This document shows, piece by piece, positions 1 through 6,973 of a stretch of 7,336 nucleotides of DNA (within the stretch, counting starts at the first letter, position 1; every line of letters starts with the position of its first letter). Position numbers and translations under genes: made by a program. The notes below the pieces were generated by a model, which saw only the letters and a program-made list of their open reading frames with translations, searched no databases and was not told the origin of the DNA. This stretch comes from Sphingomonadales bacterium. Lineage in GTDB: Bacteria > Bacteroidota > Bacteroidia > UBA7662. The DNA lies in NCBI GenBank assembly GCA_016872125.1, contig VHBD01000066.1, forward strand, positions 1-7,336, read 5' to 3'.

Positions 1-1
1 A

Positions 2-646
2 GAAAAAGCGGGGAGGGTCATGGAGCTCCTCATTTCGACCACCAGTCCATTTGAATTGATGATGGGCAAAATTCTTGGGATCGCCTCCGTAGGTCTCTTC
101 CAGTTTATTTTGTGGATATTGTTAGGGACCGGTATCAGCACCTTGATTGGAACCCTGGGCCTGACCGCAAGCCAGGTCCCGGATACCCCCGGCAACCCGG
201 ATTGGATGCAGATGCTGGGGGCTATGCCTTGGGAAAGCATTGTTCCCTTATTTCTGTTTTATTTTCTGGGCGGGTATTTTCTGTATGCTGCCCTCTTCGC
301 AGCGGTTGGCTCGGCGGTGGATTCCGAAGGGGATTCCCAACAACTTGTCATGCCCATCAGCATGCCCATTATCCTTGCCTTCATCGCCTCTCAATTCGTG
401 ATGCAGAACCCCCACGGGTCGTTGGCCTTCTGGATGAGCATGTTTCCCCTAACCTCACCGATTGTGATGGTCGTGCGCCTACCCTTTGGCGTACCCTTCT
501 GGGAAATTGCACTCTCCATGAGCCTTCTGGTGACTGCCTTTGTGGGCTCCGTTTGGATGGCCGGTCGCATTTTCCGGATCGGGGTTTTGATGTACGGCCA
601 GAAAGTCTCCCTTGGCCTGCTGCGTAAATGGCTGTTCTACCGTTAA
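2..646 (+). CDS. ABC-2 type transporter permease (NatB/YhaP-like), 5' partial
   Basis: This is the C-terminal half of an integral-membrane ABC transporter permease. The reading frame is open to the window edge: the codons before the first ATG (position 20) read E-K-A-G-R-V and continue into MELLISTTSPFELMMGKILG. That stretch is a hallmark of NatB/YhaP-like permeases, in the cytoplasmic region before the TM cluster, so the ATG at 20 is internal and the true start lies upstream. About five hydrophobic segments follow: ILGIASVGLFQFILWILLG, IVPLFLFYFLGGYFLYAALF, LVMPISMPIILAFIASQFV, a segment around FPLTSPIVMVVRLPFG, and IALSMSLLVTAFVGSVWMA. The GS-x-x-D/E-S-E turn (VGSAVDSEGDSQQ) and the C-terminal AGRIFRIGVLMYG are also typical. 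Family members export Na+ or small molecules with a separate ATPase (NatA-like), probably encoded just upstream; the substrate cannot be read here. Its 3' end overlaps the phosphatase gene by 19 bp. Confidence 0.88.
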   Translation, partial: EKAGRVMELLISTTSPFELMMGKILGIASVGLFQFILWILLGTGISTLIGTLGLTASQVPDTPGNPDWMQMLGAMPWESIVPLFLFYFLGGYFLYAALFAAVGSAVDSEGDSQQLVMPISMPIILAFIASQFVMQNPHGSLAFWMSMFPLTSPIVMVVRLPFGVPFWEIALSMSLLVTAFVGSVWMAGRIFRIGVLMYGQKVSLGLLRKWLFYR

Positions 647-1653
647 ACGCTATCGCCATCCATCGTCCCGGTGATCGCCTTGCGGTCGTTGACATGGGGA
701 CTAATGTCTTTGGGCTGGCGGTTGGTACCCTAACCAATACCGGTTCACCTTATTGGATTCACCGCGCAGAACTTGAAGTCGGCCTGGCCTCCGAGGGTTT
801 TGGGTTCCTTACGGAAGCGGGACAAAAGCGGGCCGAAGCTGCCCTCCAACATCATCTCCAAATCGCCCTGGACCACGAGGCGACTGCCTTGTACGGGTTT
901 GGCACCGAGGCCCTACGCCAATGGGATCAAGCCCCTGAATGGCTCCAACGTACAGCCTCAACCCTGCACCACAACCTTCCCCACCAACAACGTATTCCCA
1001 TTAAGCTCTCCATCATACCCGGCGCCCTTGAAGCCGAATGGATCCGATACGGCCTTCAGCGATCAGGCCTCTTGGAAGACGGCCCCGTTTTGATCAACGA
1101 TATTGGAGGAGGCTCTGTGGAGCTCGTGCTGTGCCATGGTCCAAAGACCTACCTTGCCCGCTCGCTACCCTTGGGGATGCGAAAACTACTGCAACAATTT
1201 CCGATTCGGACAATTCCTCAACACCCGAAGGAAACTCCAACTCTTACTGACAAAGCGGTTTCCTACCACATTGCCTTTGAACAATGTTACGATTTCCTGC
1301 TCCAAGAATTCCAGGAACACTTGGGTCAAGCATTATCCCAAACCCAAGCGCTGCGAATCCTGGGCACTGCAGGCCCTTACCGTACCCTTGAGCAATGGAC
1401 TCGTGCCTACCACTTCGAGAAGAATCAGGCGTCTGCCTTGATTTCGAGGGATCAATGCGCAGCCTTTGGGGATGCCGCAACCATGCGCCTCCAAGGCATT
1501 TACCCTCCTTTGCATCCCTTGCCCACCGATGCGGTAGTGCATGCCTCGGCCTTGATGCTGGCCCTAAGCGACGCCTGCGGTGGCATACCCATACAGACGA
1601 CGGAACTCTCCATGCGAGAAGGGGCTCTACTGGCCTTGTTCCACCAAGATTAG
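628..1653 (+). CDS. Ppx/GppA-family phosphatase (exopolyphosphatase-like)
   Basis: A 341-residue cytoplasmic protein of the ASKHA-fold Ppx/GppA family, which hydrolyses terminal phosphates of polyphosphate or pppGpp. Motifs in order: phosphate-binding loop VVDMGTNVFGLAVG (20-33), GTEALR (92-97), the G-x-x-E-A segment IIPGALEAEWIRYG (129-142), the second glycine loop NDIGGGSVELVL (157-168), GTAGPYRTLE (246-255) and the terminal ELSMREGALL (326-335). There is no C-terminal HD domain, so it is the short form usual in Bacteroidota. The start is well constrained: an in-frame TAA sits at 625-627 directly before the ATG, and no good alternative precedes the DMGTN loop. It overlaps the permease by 19 bp, suggesting translational coupling. 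In the usual SG-x-E-E-A motif it has Pro131 for Ser and Leu134 for the first Glu, while Glu135 is kept. Whether the substrate is polyP, pppGpp or another phosphate ester is not visible. Confidence 0.9.
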   Translation: MAVLPLNAIAIHRPGDRLAVVDMGTNVFGLAVGTLTNTGSPYWIHRAELEVGLASEGFGFLTEAGQKRAEAALQHHLQIALDHEATALYGFGTEALRQWDQAPEWLQRTASTLHHNLPHQQRIPIKLSIIPGALEAEWIRYGLQRSGLLEDGPVLINDIGGGSVELVLCHGPKTYLARSLPLGMRKLLQQFPIRTIPQHPKETPTLTDKAVSYHIAFEQCYDFLLQEFQEHLGQALSQTQALRILGTAGPYRTLEQWTRAYHFEKNQASALISRDQCAAFGDAATMRLQGIYPPLHPLPTDAVVHASALMLALSDACGGIPIQTTELSMREGALLALFHQD

Positions 1654-1666
1654 GCCCTCAAGGCCT
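1652..1666. terminator. Short hairpin between convergent genes (weak terminator candidate)
   Basis: A perfect 5-bp inverted repeat, AGGCC-CTCAA-GGCCT, spans the stop codons of the convergent phosphatase and helicase genes. Neither strand has a T-run after the stem, so it is not a canonical intrinsic terminator. Stems of this length also occur often by chance. It is recorded because it is the only hairpin at a point where two transcription units must end within 4 bp of each other. Confidence 0.22.
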
Positions 1667-3115
1667 GGGTTGAACGAAAATCAGCCGATCCGAGCAGCGG
1701 GTCACCGCGGTGTAAAGCCAACGTAAATAACTGATAGGGTCTTGTACCGCATGAGGTCTTTCCAACAACAGATACACCCTGGACCAAGCACCCCCTTGAG
1801 CCTTGTGTACTGTCTGCGCATAGGGATACTTGACCCAAAGAGCCGCCATGTAAGGGTCTTTTTCCATCGAATCCGGTTCCACCACCCGCTGTTGCCACAA
1901 GGCCTGTTGCTGAACTGGGCTTAAGGAGGGCTGACCCGATTGAAGTAAATCCAAACATAATTTTCCTTCAAAAGTCCTTTCTTCGCCATCCATGCCTATC
2001 CACTCCAGAAGTCCATTGATCCACGACATCCCCGCATGCTGGTGTGTTTTTCCGACCCTTTTCACAAAACGAATCTCCTCGCCGTTCGCCAATAAATGAC
2101 CCCCGCTTAGGTACTGGTTACGCACCACCAGCAGGGATTCCCCGGTACTGGGCCTGGCCATCCGATTCCCAAAACGCCTACTCCTGTACCCGTTGTTAAA
2201 CTTGGAAGCCCAAGCGTTCGAATAGGCCAGCAAAACGCTTTGACCCGGCTCGTAATGCTGTTCAAAATCAAGGATAGCCGTGTGCATCGTTGCATGCAGC
2301 AAAGGATCCTCCTCGCTCCCGCCTTCTGCATAGGCCTTGATCCATTCACCGAATTCCGTCCACCAATCTCCGCTCTTGTACCCGAGATTTCCAATGCCTT
2401 CCGAATGGCCTAAAGCACCCTCTTTGCAATGTTTTTCCCATTGCATCCAATCCAAGATGCACCCGGCCAAATTCAAAGCCGGCGAAAGAGCCGATTGACG
2501 GTATCTGCCGGCCAGTTCAATTTTACGAAAGTCACAACCCCAAGGCTTCCAAGAACTTGGAAGAAATGCTGGAGACTCGGTTTCCCCTACCGGAGGAAGC
2601 TGAAACGGATCGCCCACGATAATGATTTTGTGCCATGATGATGATTCATGAATTTGTTGCAACAAATCTATCAGAAGCGACTCACCCCCACCGCTTCCGT
2701 TACCCATCATGGAGGCTTCATCCACCACAAAAACACAAGGTTCATCCTTTTCCATGGATTTCAATTCAAAGCGAACCCTGAACCCTCTGCCTTTCATCAA
2801 ATCATCTTCTACAGGACGGTAAAGCTGACGATGCAAGGTATTCGCTCTGCAACGCGTAGTTTGCGCCAAAACCTTTGCCGCACGACCGGTAGGTGCCAAC
2901 AAAACAACGGGCAGGTCTGCTTGACGCATCCACCGAACCAAGGCTTTCATCATGAAGGTTTTACCGCTTCCCGCAGGACCTGTCATCACCAGGACGCCTT
3001 TCTCTTGGTCATGACGTAGAAAATCCTCCAGCGCCTCCAGCGCTTTACGCTGGGAGTCGTCCGCGTGAATCCCGGGTTGCAGGCCCTCAAATATGGATAA
3101 CATATTCTTTACCAT
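1658..3115 (-). CDS. RecD-like superfamily 1B DNA helicase (AAA ATPase)
   Basis: A 485-residue ATP-dependent 5'-3' type helicase of the RecD/TraA/Pif1-like SF1B group, likely acting in DNA repair or recombination. Motifs are complete and in order: Q motif around DDSQRKALEAL (19-29), Walker A GPAGSGKT (46-53), motif Ia LAPTGRAAK (73-81), TLH (93-95), Walker B FVVDEASMM (129-137), motif III GDPFQLPPVG (168-177), RYRQ (204-207), the motif IV-like VLLAYSNAWASKFN (294-307), motif V YAQTVHKAQGG (432-442) and motif VI LYTAVTRCSDRLIFV (467-481). It begins almost directly at the Q motif, so it lacks the long N-terminal region of RecD2 and the RecBCD-binding part of RecD; this is the stand-alone minimal form. 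No RecB or RecC gene is in the window. The start at 3115 has no Shine-Dalgarno; the in-frame ATG at 3103 is an alternative. The gene lies 39 bp after the DUF3050 gene on the same strand. Confidence 0.9.
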   Translation of the reverse strand: MVKNMLSIFEGLQPGIHADDSQRKALEALEDFLRHDQEKGVLVMTGPAGSGKTFMMKALVRWMRQADLPVVLLAPTGRAAKVLAQTTRCRANTLHRQLYRPVEDDLMKGRGFRVRFELKSMEKDEPCVFVVDEASMMGNGSGGGESLLIDLLQQIHESSSWHKIIIVGDPFQLPPVGETESPAFLPSSWKPWGCDFRKIELAGRYRQSALSPALNLAGCILDWMQWEKHCKEGALGHSEGIGNLGYKSGDWWTEFGEWIKAYAEGGSEEDPLLHATMHTAILDFEQHYEPGQSVLLAYSNAWASKFNNGYRSRRFGNRMARPSTGESLLVVRNQYLSGGHLLANGEEIRFVKRVGKTHQHAGMSWINGLLEWIGMDGEERTFEGKLCLDLLQSGQPSLSPVQQQALWQQRVVEPDSMEKDPYMAALWVKYPYAQTVHKAQGGAWSRVYLLLERPHAVQDPISYLRWLYTAVTRCSDRLIFVQPRP

Positions 3116-3142
3116 ACCGAGAGGAGCTGAGCATTCACCCCA

Positions 3143-3174
3143 CCAAGGTAGCCCTCACAGCGCTTCTTCCAAAA
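3143..3174 (-). promoter_or_regulatory. Candidate Bacteroidota-type promoter for the helicase gene
   Basis: Read on the minus strand, TTTTG (3174-3170), a 19-base spacer, then TACCTTGG (3150-3143) approximates the Bacteroidota -33 (TTTG) and -7 (TAnnTTTG) boxes, with one mismatch in the -7 box and spacing in the normal range. The -7 box ends 27 bases before the helicase ATG, giving a short leader. It overlaps the end of the DUF3050 gene, so the helicase could be transcribed alone as well as by read-through. The elements are short and chance matches are possible. Confidence 0.35.
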
Positions 3175-3958
3175 CCTGCATGGCCCCGGCCTCCACCACG
3201 GCATCCCACAAAGCGCAACGGGCTTGCAGGGCATCTTTCACGGCCTCCGCCGCCTCTTGCCACAAAACGGGATCCGAACCACAAGCCCATTCGGTCATGC
3301 GGTACGCCAAATGCTTGTGGTGTTCGCCATCCACTTCGATATGCCTCTCGAGATAATAGACAAATGAAGACAATTTGCCGGGAAATTCACGGTTCATCGT
3401 TTCTACCATCCGAACGAACATGTCAGGAATCAAATCCTCTCTACCCAGGGTGAACACCGCGGCCAATTCATGGGTACCGGCTCGACGAATTAAATCAAAG
3501 GTTCGGCGATTAAAGGCCAAACCGCCCTCCGGCAAACCTGGTTGTTCGCCTTGGTCCATATTCCATCGATAATCCCTCACATATCGCTCGATGGCTTCGG
3601 TTTGAAGACCCAATTCCCTCATGGCTCTGAGGTACAACTCGAAATGAGCAACGTACCCGCCTTCAGGATCCTCGTCGCTCTCCTCTCCCAAAACGATTTC
3701 GTTGATCAGGTAACGAACCTCCGGGTCCCCTACCGGTTTCCATGGCAACTGCATACCGGTCAATCGCAATTGTAGCCCTTTAACCAAAGACATGAAATCC
3801 CAAACAGCATGGACATGGTGAGCCATGAACACCCGAACATGCTCTATGCTCTGCATGGATCGGTACAGGGGGTGATCCAAAAGGTTTTGACGGTAAGGGG
3901 CAACGGCCTCGATCAGGCCTTGCATGGTGTGGATGGATGGGGTAGATTGGACAGACAT
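3155..3958 (-). CDS. DUF3050 protein, heme-oxygenase-like fold, possible non-heme iron oxidase
   Basis: A 267-residue soluble, largely helical protein that I recognise as DUF3050; the family has no established function that I know of and is placed with heme-oxygenase-like folds. Recognisable segments are HPLYRSMQSIEHVRVFMAHH (29-48), AVWDFMSLVKGLQ (51-63), YLINEIVLGEESDED (83-97) leading to GGYVAHFELYLRAM (100-113), THELAAVF (162-169) and YYLERHIEVDGEHHKHL (201-217). The last contains H206-x3-D210-x2-H213, matching the helix-borne ligand triad of heme-oxygenase-like diiron oxidases such as CADD and SznF. The acidic cluster before H105 could supply further ligands. There is no signal peptide or membrane segment. 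The ATG at 3958 has no Shine-Dalgarno. The gene is divergent from nhaD and upstream of the helicase on the same strand. Family membership is firm; metal binding and oxidase activity are inference. Confidence 0.88.
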   Translation of the reverse strand: MSVQSTPSIHTMQGLIEAVAPYRQNLLDHPLYRSMQSIEHVRVFMAHHVHAVWDFMSLVKGLQLRLTGMQLPWKPVGDPEVRYLINEIVLGEESDEDPEGGYVAHFELYLRAMRELGLQTEAIERYVRDYRWNMDQGEQPGLPEGGLAFNRRTFDLIRRAGTHELAAVFTLGREDLIPDMFVRMVETMNREFPGKLSSFVYYLERHIEVDGEHHKHLAYRMTEWACGSDPVLWQEAAEAVKDALQARCALWDAVVEAGAMQVLEEAL

Positions 3959-4006
3959 GATTCGGATTTTTGCTAATCCATAAACACCATTCCAAGGCTC
4001 AGGTTT

Positions 4007-4014
4007 TACCTTTG
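4007..4014 (+). promoter_or_regulatory. Probable -7 promoter box for the nhaD operon
   Basis: TACCTTTG is an exact match to the Bacteroidota -7 consensus TAnnTTTG. It lies 32 bases before the nhaD ATG, in the only intergenic space upstream of the plus-strand operon, which would give a leader of roughly 25 nt. No clear TTTG -33 box is found 17-23 bases upstream; the nearest TTTG, at 3969-3972, is 34 bases away. The box partly overlaps a small inverted repeat, AGGT-TTT-ACCT (4001-4011). Confidence 0.5.
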
Positions 4015-4046
4015 GCCAGCAAAATTTTCAACCTAAACCCGCCTGT

Positions 4047-5408
4047 ATGGTAACCGCCCTCATTTTGGTCTTTGTCCTTGGCTACGCCGCCATTGCCCTG
4101 GAGCATCCCATCAAAATCAACAAAACCGCTTCGGCCCTCCTCACCGCCGTGATTGCTTGGACCCTCCTGGTCATGTTGCCCATGCCCCTTGGCATCGAAA
4201 ATACCTCCGCCTTTGCCGCCTACCTAAGCGGTTTGGGAGAAACCGGCCTTGGAAACCTGCAGGAACATTTTAACCATTTTGTAGGTCATGAACTAAGCCA
4301 CCACCTGGGGAGCATCTCCGAAATTTTGTTCTTTTTGTTGGGCGCCATGACCATTGTCGAATTGGTCGATGCGCATCAAGGATTCCGAATCATCACTGAC
4401 CGCATTACCACCAAAAACACCGTCAAACTCCTTTGGATTGTTTCCATCATCACCTTTTTTCTTTCCGCTGTACTGGACAATTTAACCACTTCCATCGTCA
4501 TGGTTTCGTTGTTACGAAAGCTTATCAAAGAAGCGGAACAACGTAAATTCTTTGCGGGCATGGTGATCATCGCGGCCAACGCCGGCGGTGCCTGGACCCC
4601 CATCGGGGACGTAACCACCACAATGTTGTGGATTGGTGGGCAAATCAGCACCGGAGCTATAATCTCTAGCCTCTTTTTGCCCTCCTTGGTATGTTTGATT
4701 GTTCCTCTTGGGGTGCTTTCATTCAGCCTCAAAGGGGAGATCAAAGGATTTGATCAAAACCCAAACCAGCAGGACCAGGGCAACGTCAAAGGCTCTTTGC
4801 TCATGCTTATTCTCGGTGTGAGTTCCTTGCTCTTTGTACCGGTTTACAAAACGGTCACCCATCACCCACCCTACCTTGGTATCTTGCTAGGATTGGGCTT
4901 GTTATGGCTCGTCTCGGAATTAATTCATGCCGATAAAGACGAAGAGGAGCGCAAGCCGTATACCGCGGTTCACGCCCTATCCAAAGTGGATACCTCCAGT
5001 GTGCTTTTCTTCTTGGGGATCTTGCTTGCCATTTCCGCCTTGCAAACGGCCAATATCCTATCTGCCGCCGCAACATGGTTGGACCAATCGGTGGGCGACC
5101 TGCGCGTTATCGTGTATTTGATTGGAATGCTTTCGGCCATTGTGGATAATGTTCCGCTGGTTGCCGCCAGTCAAGGCATGTACGATATGGCAACCTATCC
5201 AATGGACCACTGGATGTGGCAATTCATGGCGTACTGCGCCGGTGTTGGTGGAAGCGGTTTGATTATCGGGTCAGCCGCAGGCGTTGCCGTGATGGGCATG
5301 GAAAAAATTGATTTTGGTTGGTACCTCCGCAAGATTTCCTTGTGGGCCATCCTTGGGTACACCGCCGGAGCCTTGGTGTACCTCTTGATGAACGGAAATT
5401 TAATTTAG
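4047..5408 (+). CDS. nhaD: Na+/H+ antiporter NhaD
   Basis: A 453-residue polytopic inner-membrane protein of the NhaD family (ion transporter superfamily), exchanging cytoplasmic Na+ or Li+ for external H+ in salt and alkali tolerance. Visible signatures: EHPIKINKTASALL (19-32) after the first TM segment, FFLLGAMTIVELVDAHQGF (95-113), SAVLDNLTTSIVM (140-152), AANAGGAWTPIGDVTTTMLW (177-196), SAIVDNVPLVAA (363-374) and GGSGLIIGSAAGVAVMG (401-417). The two D-N pairs, D144-N145 and D367-N368, sit at equivalent places in the two halves, as expected for the internal repeat of this superfamily. A hydrophilic stretch near 229-248 separates the halves, and the length is normal for the family. The ATG at 4047 places the first TM segment at the N-terminus. 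It is the first gene of a probable four-gene operon, 30 bp upstream of rfbC. Confidence 0.93.
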   Translation: MVTALILVFVLGYAAIALEHPIKINKTASALLTAVIAWTLLVMLPMPLGIENTSAFAAYLSGLGETGLGNLQEHFNHFVGHELSHHLGSISEILFFLLGAMTIVELVDAHQGFRIITDRITTKNTVKLLWIVSIITFFLSAVLDNLTTSIVMVSLLRKLIKEAEQRKFFAGMVIIAANAGGAWTPIGDVTTTMLWIGGQISTGAIISSLFLPSLVCLIVPLGVLSFSLKGEIKGFDQNPNQQDQGNVKGSLLMLILGVSSLLFVPVYKTVTHHPPYLGILLGLGLLWLVSELIHADKDEEERKPYTAVHALSKVDTSSVLFFLGILLAISALQTANILSAAATWLDQSVGDLRVIVYLIGMLSAIVDNVPLVAASQGMYDMATYPMDHWMWQFMAYCAGVGGSGLIIGSAAGVAVMGMEKIDFGWYLRKISLWAILGYTAGALVYLLMNGNLI

Positions 5409-5438
5409 GACTCCAGCAAGCCCTACCACCAGGATCTC

Positions 5439-5996
5439 ATGGACTTCCAACCCTGCCCCCTGCCCGGACTTGTCCTGATTCGGCCTCAAATCTTTGGGGA
5501 TGCCCGCGGTTATTTTTTAGAATCCTACCGCAAGGACTTGTTTGAGGCCAACGGCATCCACGAAGACTTTGTCCAAGACAACCAATCCCTATCCGGTAAA
5601 GGAATTCTAAGGGGCTTGCACTTCCAAGCCCCACCCCATGCCCAGGGCAAATTGGTTCGGGTTCTTCAAGGTCGCGTTTTGGATGTGGTGGTGGACCTTC
5701 GGGTATCCTCCCCCACCTACGGTCGTTGGTTCAGCTTGGAACTAAGCCCGGAACAAGCTCTGATGTTCTATATACCCCCCGGATTTGCCCACGGTTTTCT
5801 GACCCTGGAGGACCAAACCGTCTTTGCCTACCAATGCACGGCCTATTACCATCCGGCTTCAGAAGGCGGTTTGCGCTGGAATGACCCGGCTTTGGGTATC
5901 GATTGGGGCTGGAAAAACCCTGACCATCCCCCCTTGGTTTCGGACAAAGACCAAAAACTTCCGTATTTTGAGGACTTTAACAGTCCTTTTGCATGA
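5439..5996 (+). CDS. rfbC: dTDP-4-dehydrorhamnose 3,5-epimerase (RmlC/RfbC)
   Basis: A 185-residue cytoplasmic cupin enzyme that epimerises dTDP-4-keto-6-deoxyglucose at C3 and C5, the third step of dTDP-L-rhamnose synthesis. Seen directly: the N-terminal FGDARGYFLESYRKDLF (19-35), ILRGLHFQ with the catalytic-base His61 (56-63), QGKLVRV with Lys71 (69-75), the cupin core RVLDVVVDLRVSSPTYG (79-95), YIPPGFAHGFLTLE (111-124), YQCTAYYHPASEGGLRWNDP with Tyr131 (131-150), and SDKD (168-171) supplying the conserved Asp. The length is typical. AGGA at 5431-5434 lies only 4 bases before the ATG, a weak ribosome site. Its TGA overlaps the kynA ATG as ATGA. No other rhamnose genes (rmlA, rmlB, rmlD) are in the window, so the enzyme depends on genes elsewhere; a related 3-epimerase or C5-epimerase specificity is possible. 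Confidence 0.93.
   Translation: MDFQPCPLPGLVLIRPQIFGDARGYFLESYRKDLFEANGIHEDFVQDNQSLSGKGILRGLHFQAPPHAQGKLVRVLQGRVLDVVVDLRVSSPTYGRWFSLELSPEQALMFYIPPGFAHGFLTLEDQTVFAYQCTAYYHPASEGGLRWNDPALGIDWGWKNPDHPPLVSDKDQKLPYFEDFNSPFA
5971..5990 (+). promoter_or_regulatory. Inverted repeat directly upstream of the kynA start
   Basis: AGGACT-TTAAC-AGTCCT (5971-5987) is a perfect 6-bp inverted repeat with a 5-base spacer, followed by TTT. It sits inside the last codons of rfbC and ends 5 bases before the kynA ATG. It could be an RNA hairpin that affects ribosome access to kynA, a weak attenuator, or a regulator-binding palindrome. Several repeats of this size are expected by chance in a window this long; only the position makes it notable. 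Confidence 0.3.
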
Positions 5997-6973
5997 GTTT
6001 CTCCCCAGACATCCTCCAAAAACTCGAGCAACTCCAAGCTAAATACGAGGCTTTGGGCCAAGACCTGAGTTCGTACCTTGAGGGCCTTCTTCAATCCGAT
6101 TTTCTTCCCTACTGGGATTATGTTCAGCTGGATGTGCTGCTTAATCTTCAAAAACCAAGAACAGGTTTTGAGGACGAGAAGATTTTCATCCTCTATCACC
6201 AAATCACCGAGCTTTATTTCAAACTCTGTCTCAATGAACTGACCCAGCTTTGCCGACCCGAAGAACAGCCCGGAGCCGCGAACCCCATGGCCGAAGAGGT
6301 TTTGATGAGGGTACAGCGCGTCAACCGCTACTTTGACGCTTTGGCCGTTTCGTTCTCGATCATGACGGACGGCATGGACCCGGAACAGTTTTTGAAATTT
6401 CGTATGGCGTTGTTACCGGCCTCTGGATTTCAATCTGCGCAATACCGGGAAATTGAATTGCATTGTTCGGATCTCAACCATCTCGTGCACCGCGATTTTC
6501 GCGACAGCATTCAACCGGATGCTGACATCAAGACCCTATACGCCCACATCTATTGGAAACAAGGGGCGATTGAACTTCAATCCGGCAAAAAAACCCTGAC
6601 CCTCACCCAGTTTGAGGCCAAATACGACAAAACCCTCCTGCAGCGTGCGCTGAACCTGCGCGGTCATACCCTGGCGGCCATTTGGCATCGTTTGTCCACC
6701 GATTCCACAACCTCCAGCCAAACCCTGGCGGACCTGGCCCAAGCCCTCCGCATTTTGGATCATCGGGTCAATGTGGACTGGCCCTTGGCCCATTACCGGA
6801 CCGCCGTTCGCTACCTGCATCGCCCAAGCCAAGACCTTGCAGCAACCGGAGGGACCAATTGGCAACAATATTTACCACCACGGATGCAATTGCGAATTTT
6901 CTATCCCTGGCTGTGGACCGAAACCCAATTGGAATCCTGGGGCAAAAAAGACCTGCTCCGTGACGAGCCCTAA
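5993..6973 (+). CDS. kynA: Tryptophan 2,3-dioxygenase
   Basis: A 326-residue cytoplasmic heme enzyme that opens the indole ring of L-tryptophan with O2 to give N-formylkynurenine, the first step of the kynurenine pathway. Seen directly: DEKIFILYHQITELYFK (61-77), with His69 at the place of the active-site His of the Xanthomonas enzyme; FRMALLPASGFQSAQYREIE (136-155), with Arg137 as the expected substrate-carboxylate ligand; PLAHYRTAVRYL (264-275), with His267 as the likely axial heme ligand; and ATGGTNW (284-290), with Thr285 near the substrate amino group. Family residue roles are from known structures; the alignment here is by eye. The start is set by the ATGA overlap with rfbC, leaving a full-length N-terminal helix. 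Later pathway genes (kynurenine formamidase, kynureninase, 3-hydroxylase) are not in the window. An inverted repeat precedes the ATG, and a regulator gene overlaps the 3' end by 14 bp. Confidence 0.95.
   Translation: MSFSPDILQKLEQLQAKYEALGQDLSSYLEGLLQSDFLPYWDYVQLDVLLNLQKPRTGFEDEKIFILYHQITELYFKLCLNELTQLCRPEEQPGAANPMAEEVLMRVQRVNRYFDALAVSFSIMTDGMDPEQFLKFRMALLPASGFQSAQYREIELHCSDLNHLVHRDFRDSIQPDADIKTLYAHIYWKQGAIELQSGKKTLTLTQFEAKYDKTLLQRALNLRGHTLAAIWHRLSTDSTTSSQTLADLAQALRILDHRVNVDWPLAHYRTAVRYLHRPSQDLAATGGTNWQQYLPPRMQLRIFYPWLWTETQLESWGKKDLLRDEP

Noticed and set aside
112..627. 171-codon plus-strand open frame overlapping the permease
   Set aside because: Its translation is rich in Arg, Gly and Pro with no recognisable domain, and the frame of the ABC permease over the same bases is clearly the conserved one.
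1635..1648. CTTG-TTCCAC-CAAG repeat near the end of the phosphatase gene as a terminator
   Set aside because: A 4-bp stem inside coding sequence without a T-run is not distinguishable from chance.
2648..3019. 123-codon plus-strand frame opposite the helicase
   Set aside because: It lies antisense to the Walker A to Walker B region of the helicase and its translation has no family features.
4376..4744. 122-codon minus-strand frame opposite nhaD
   Set aside because: It is antisense to conserved NhaD membrane segments; the apparent open frame follows from codon bias on the other strand.
5846..6202. 118-codon minus-strand frame across the rfbC-kynA junction
   Set aside because: It is antisense to two well-recognised enzymes, with no independent start signal or domain.
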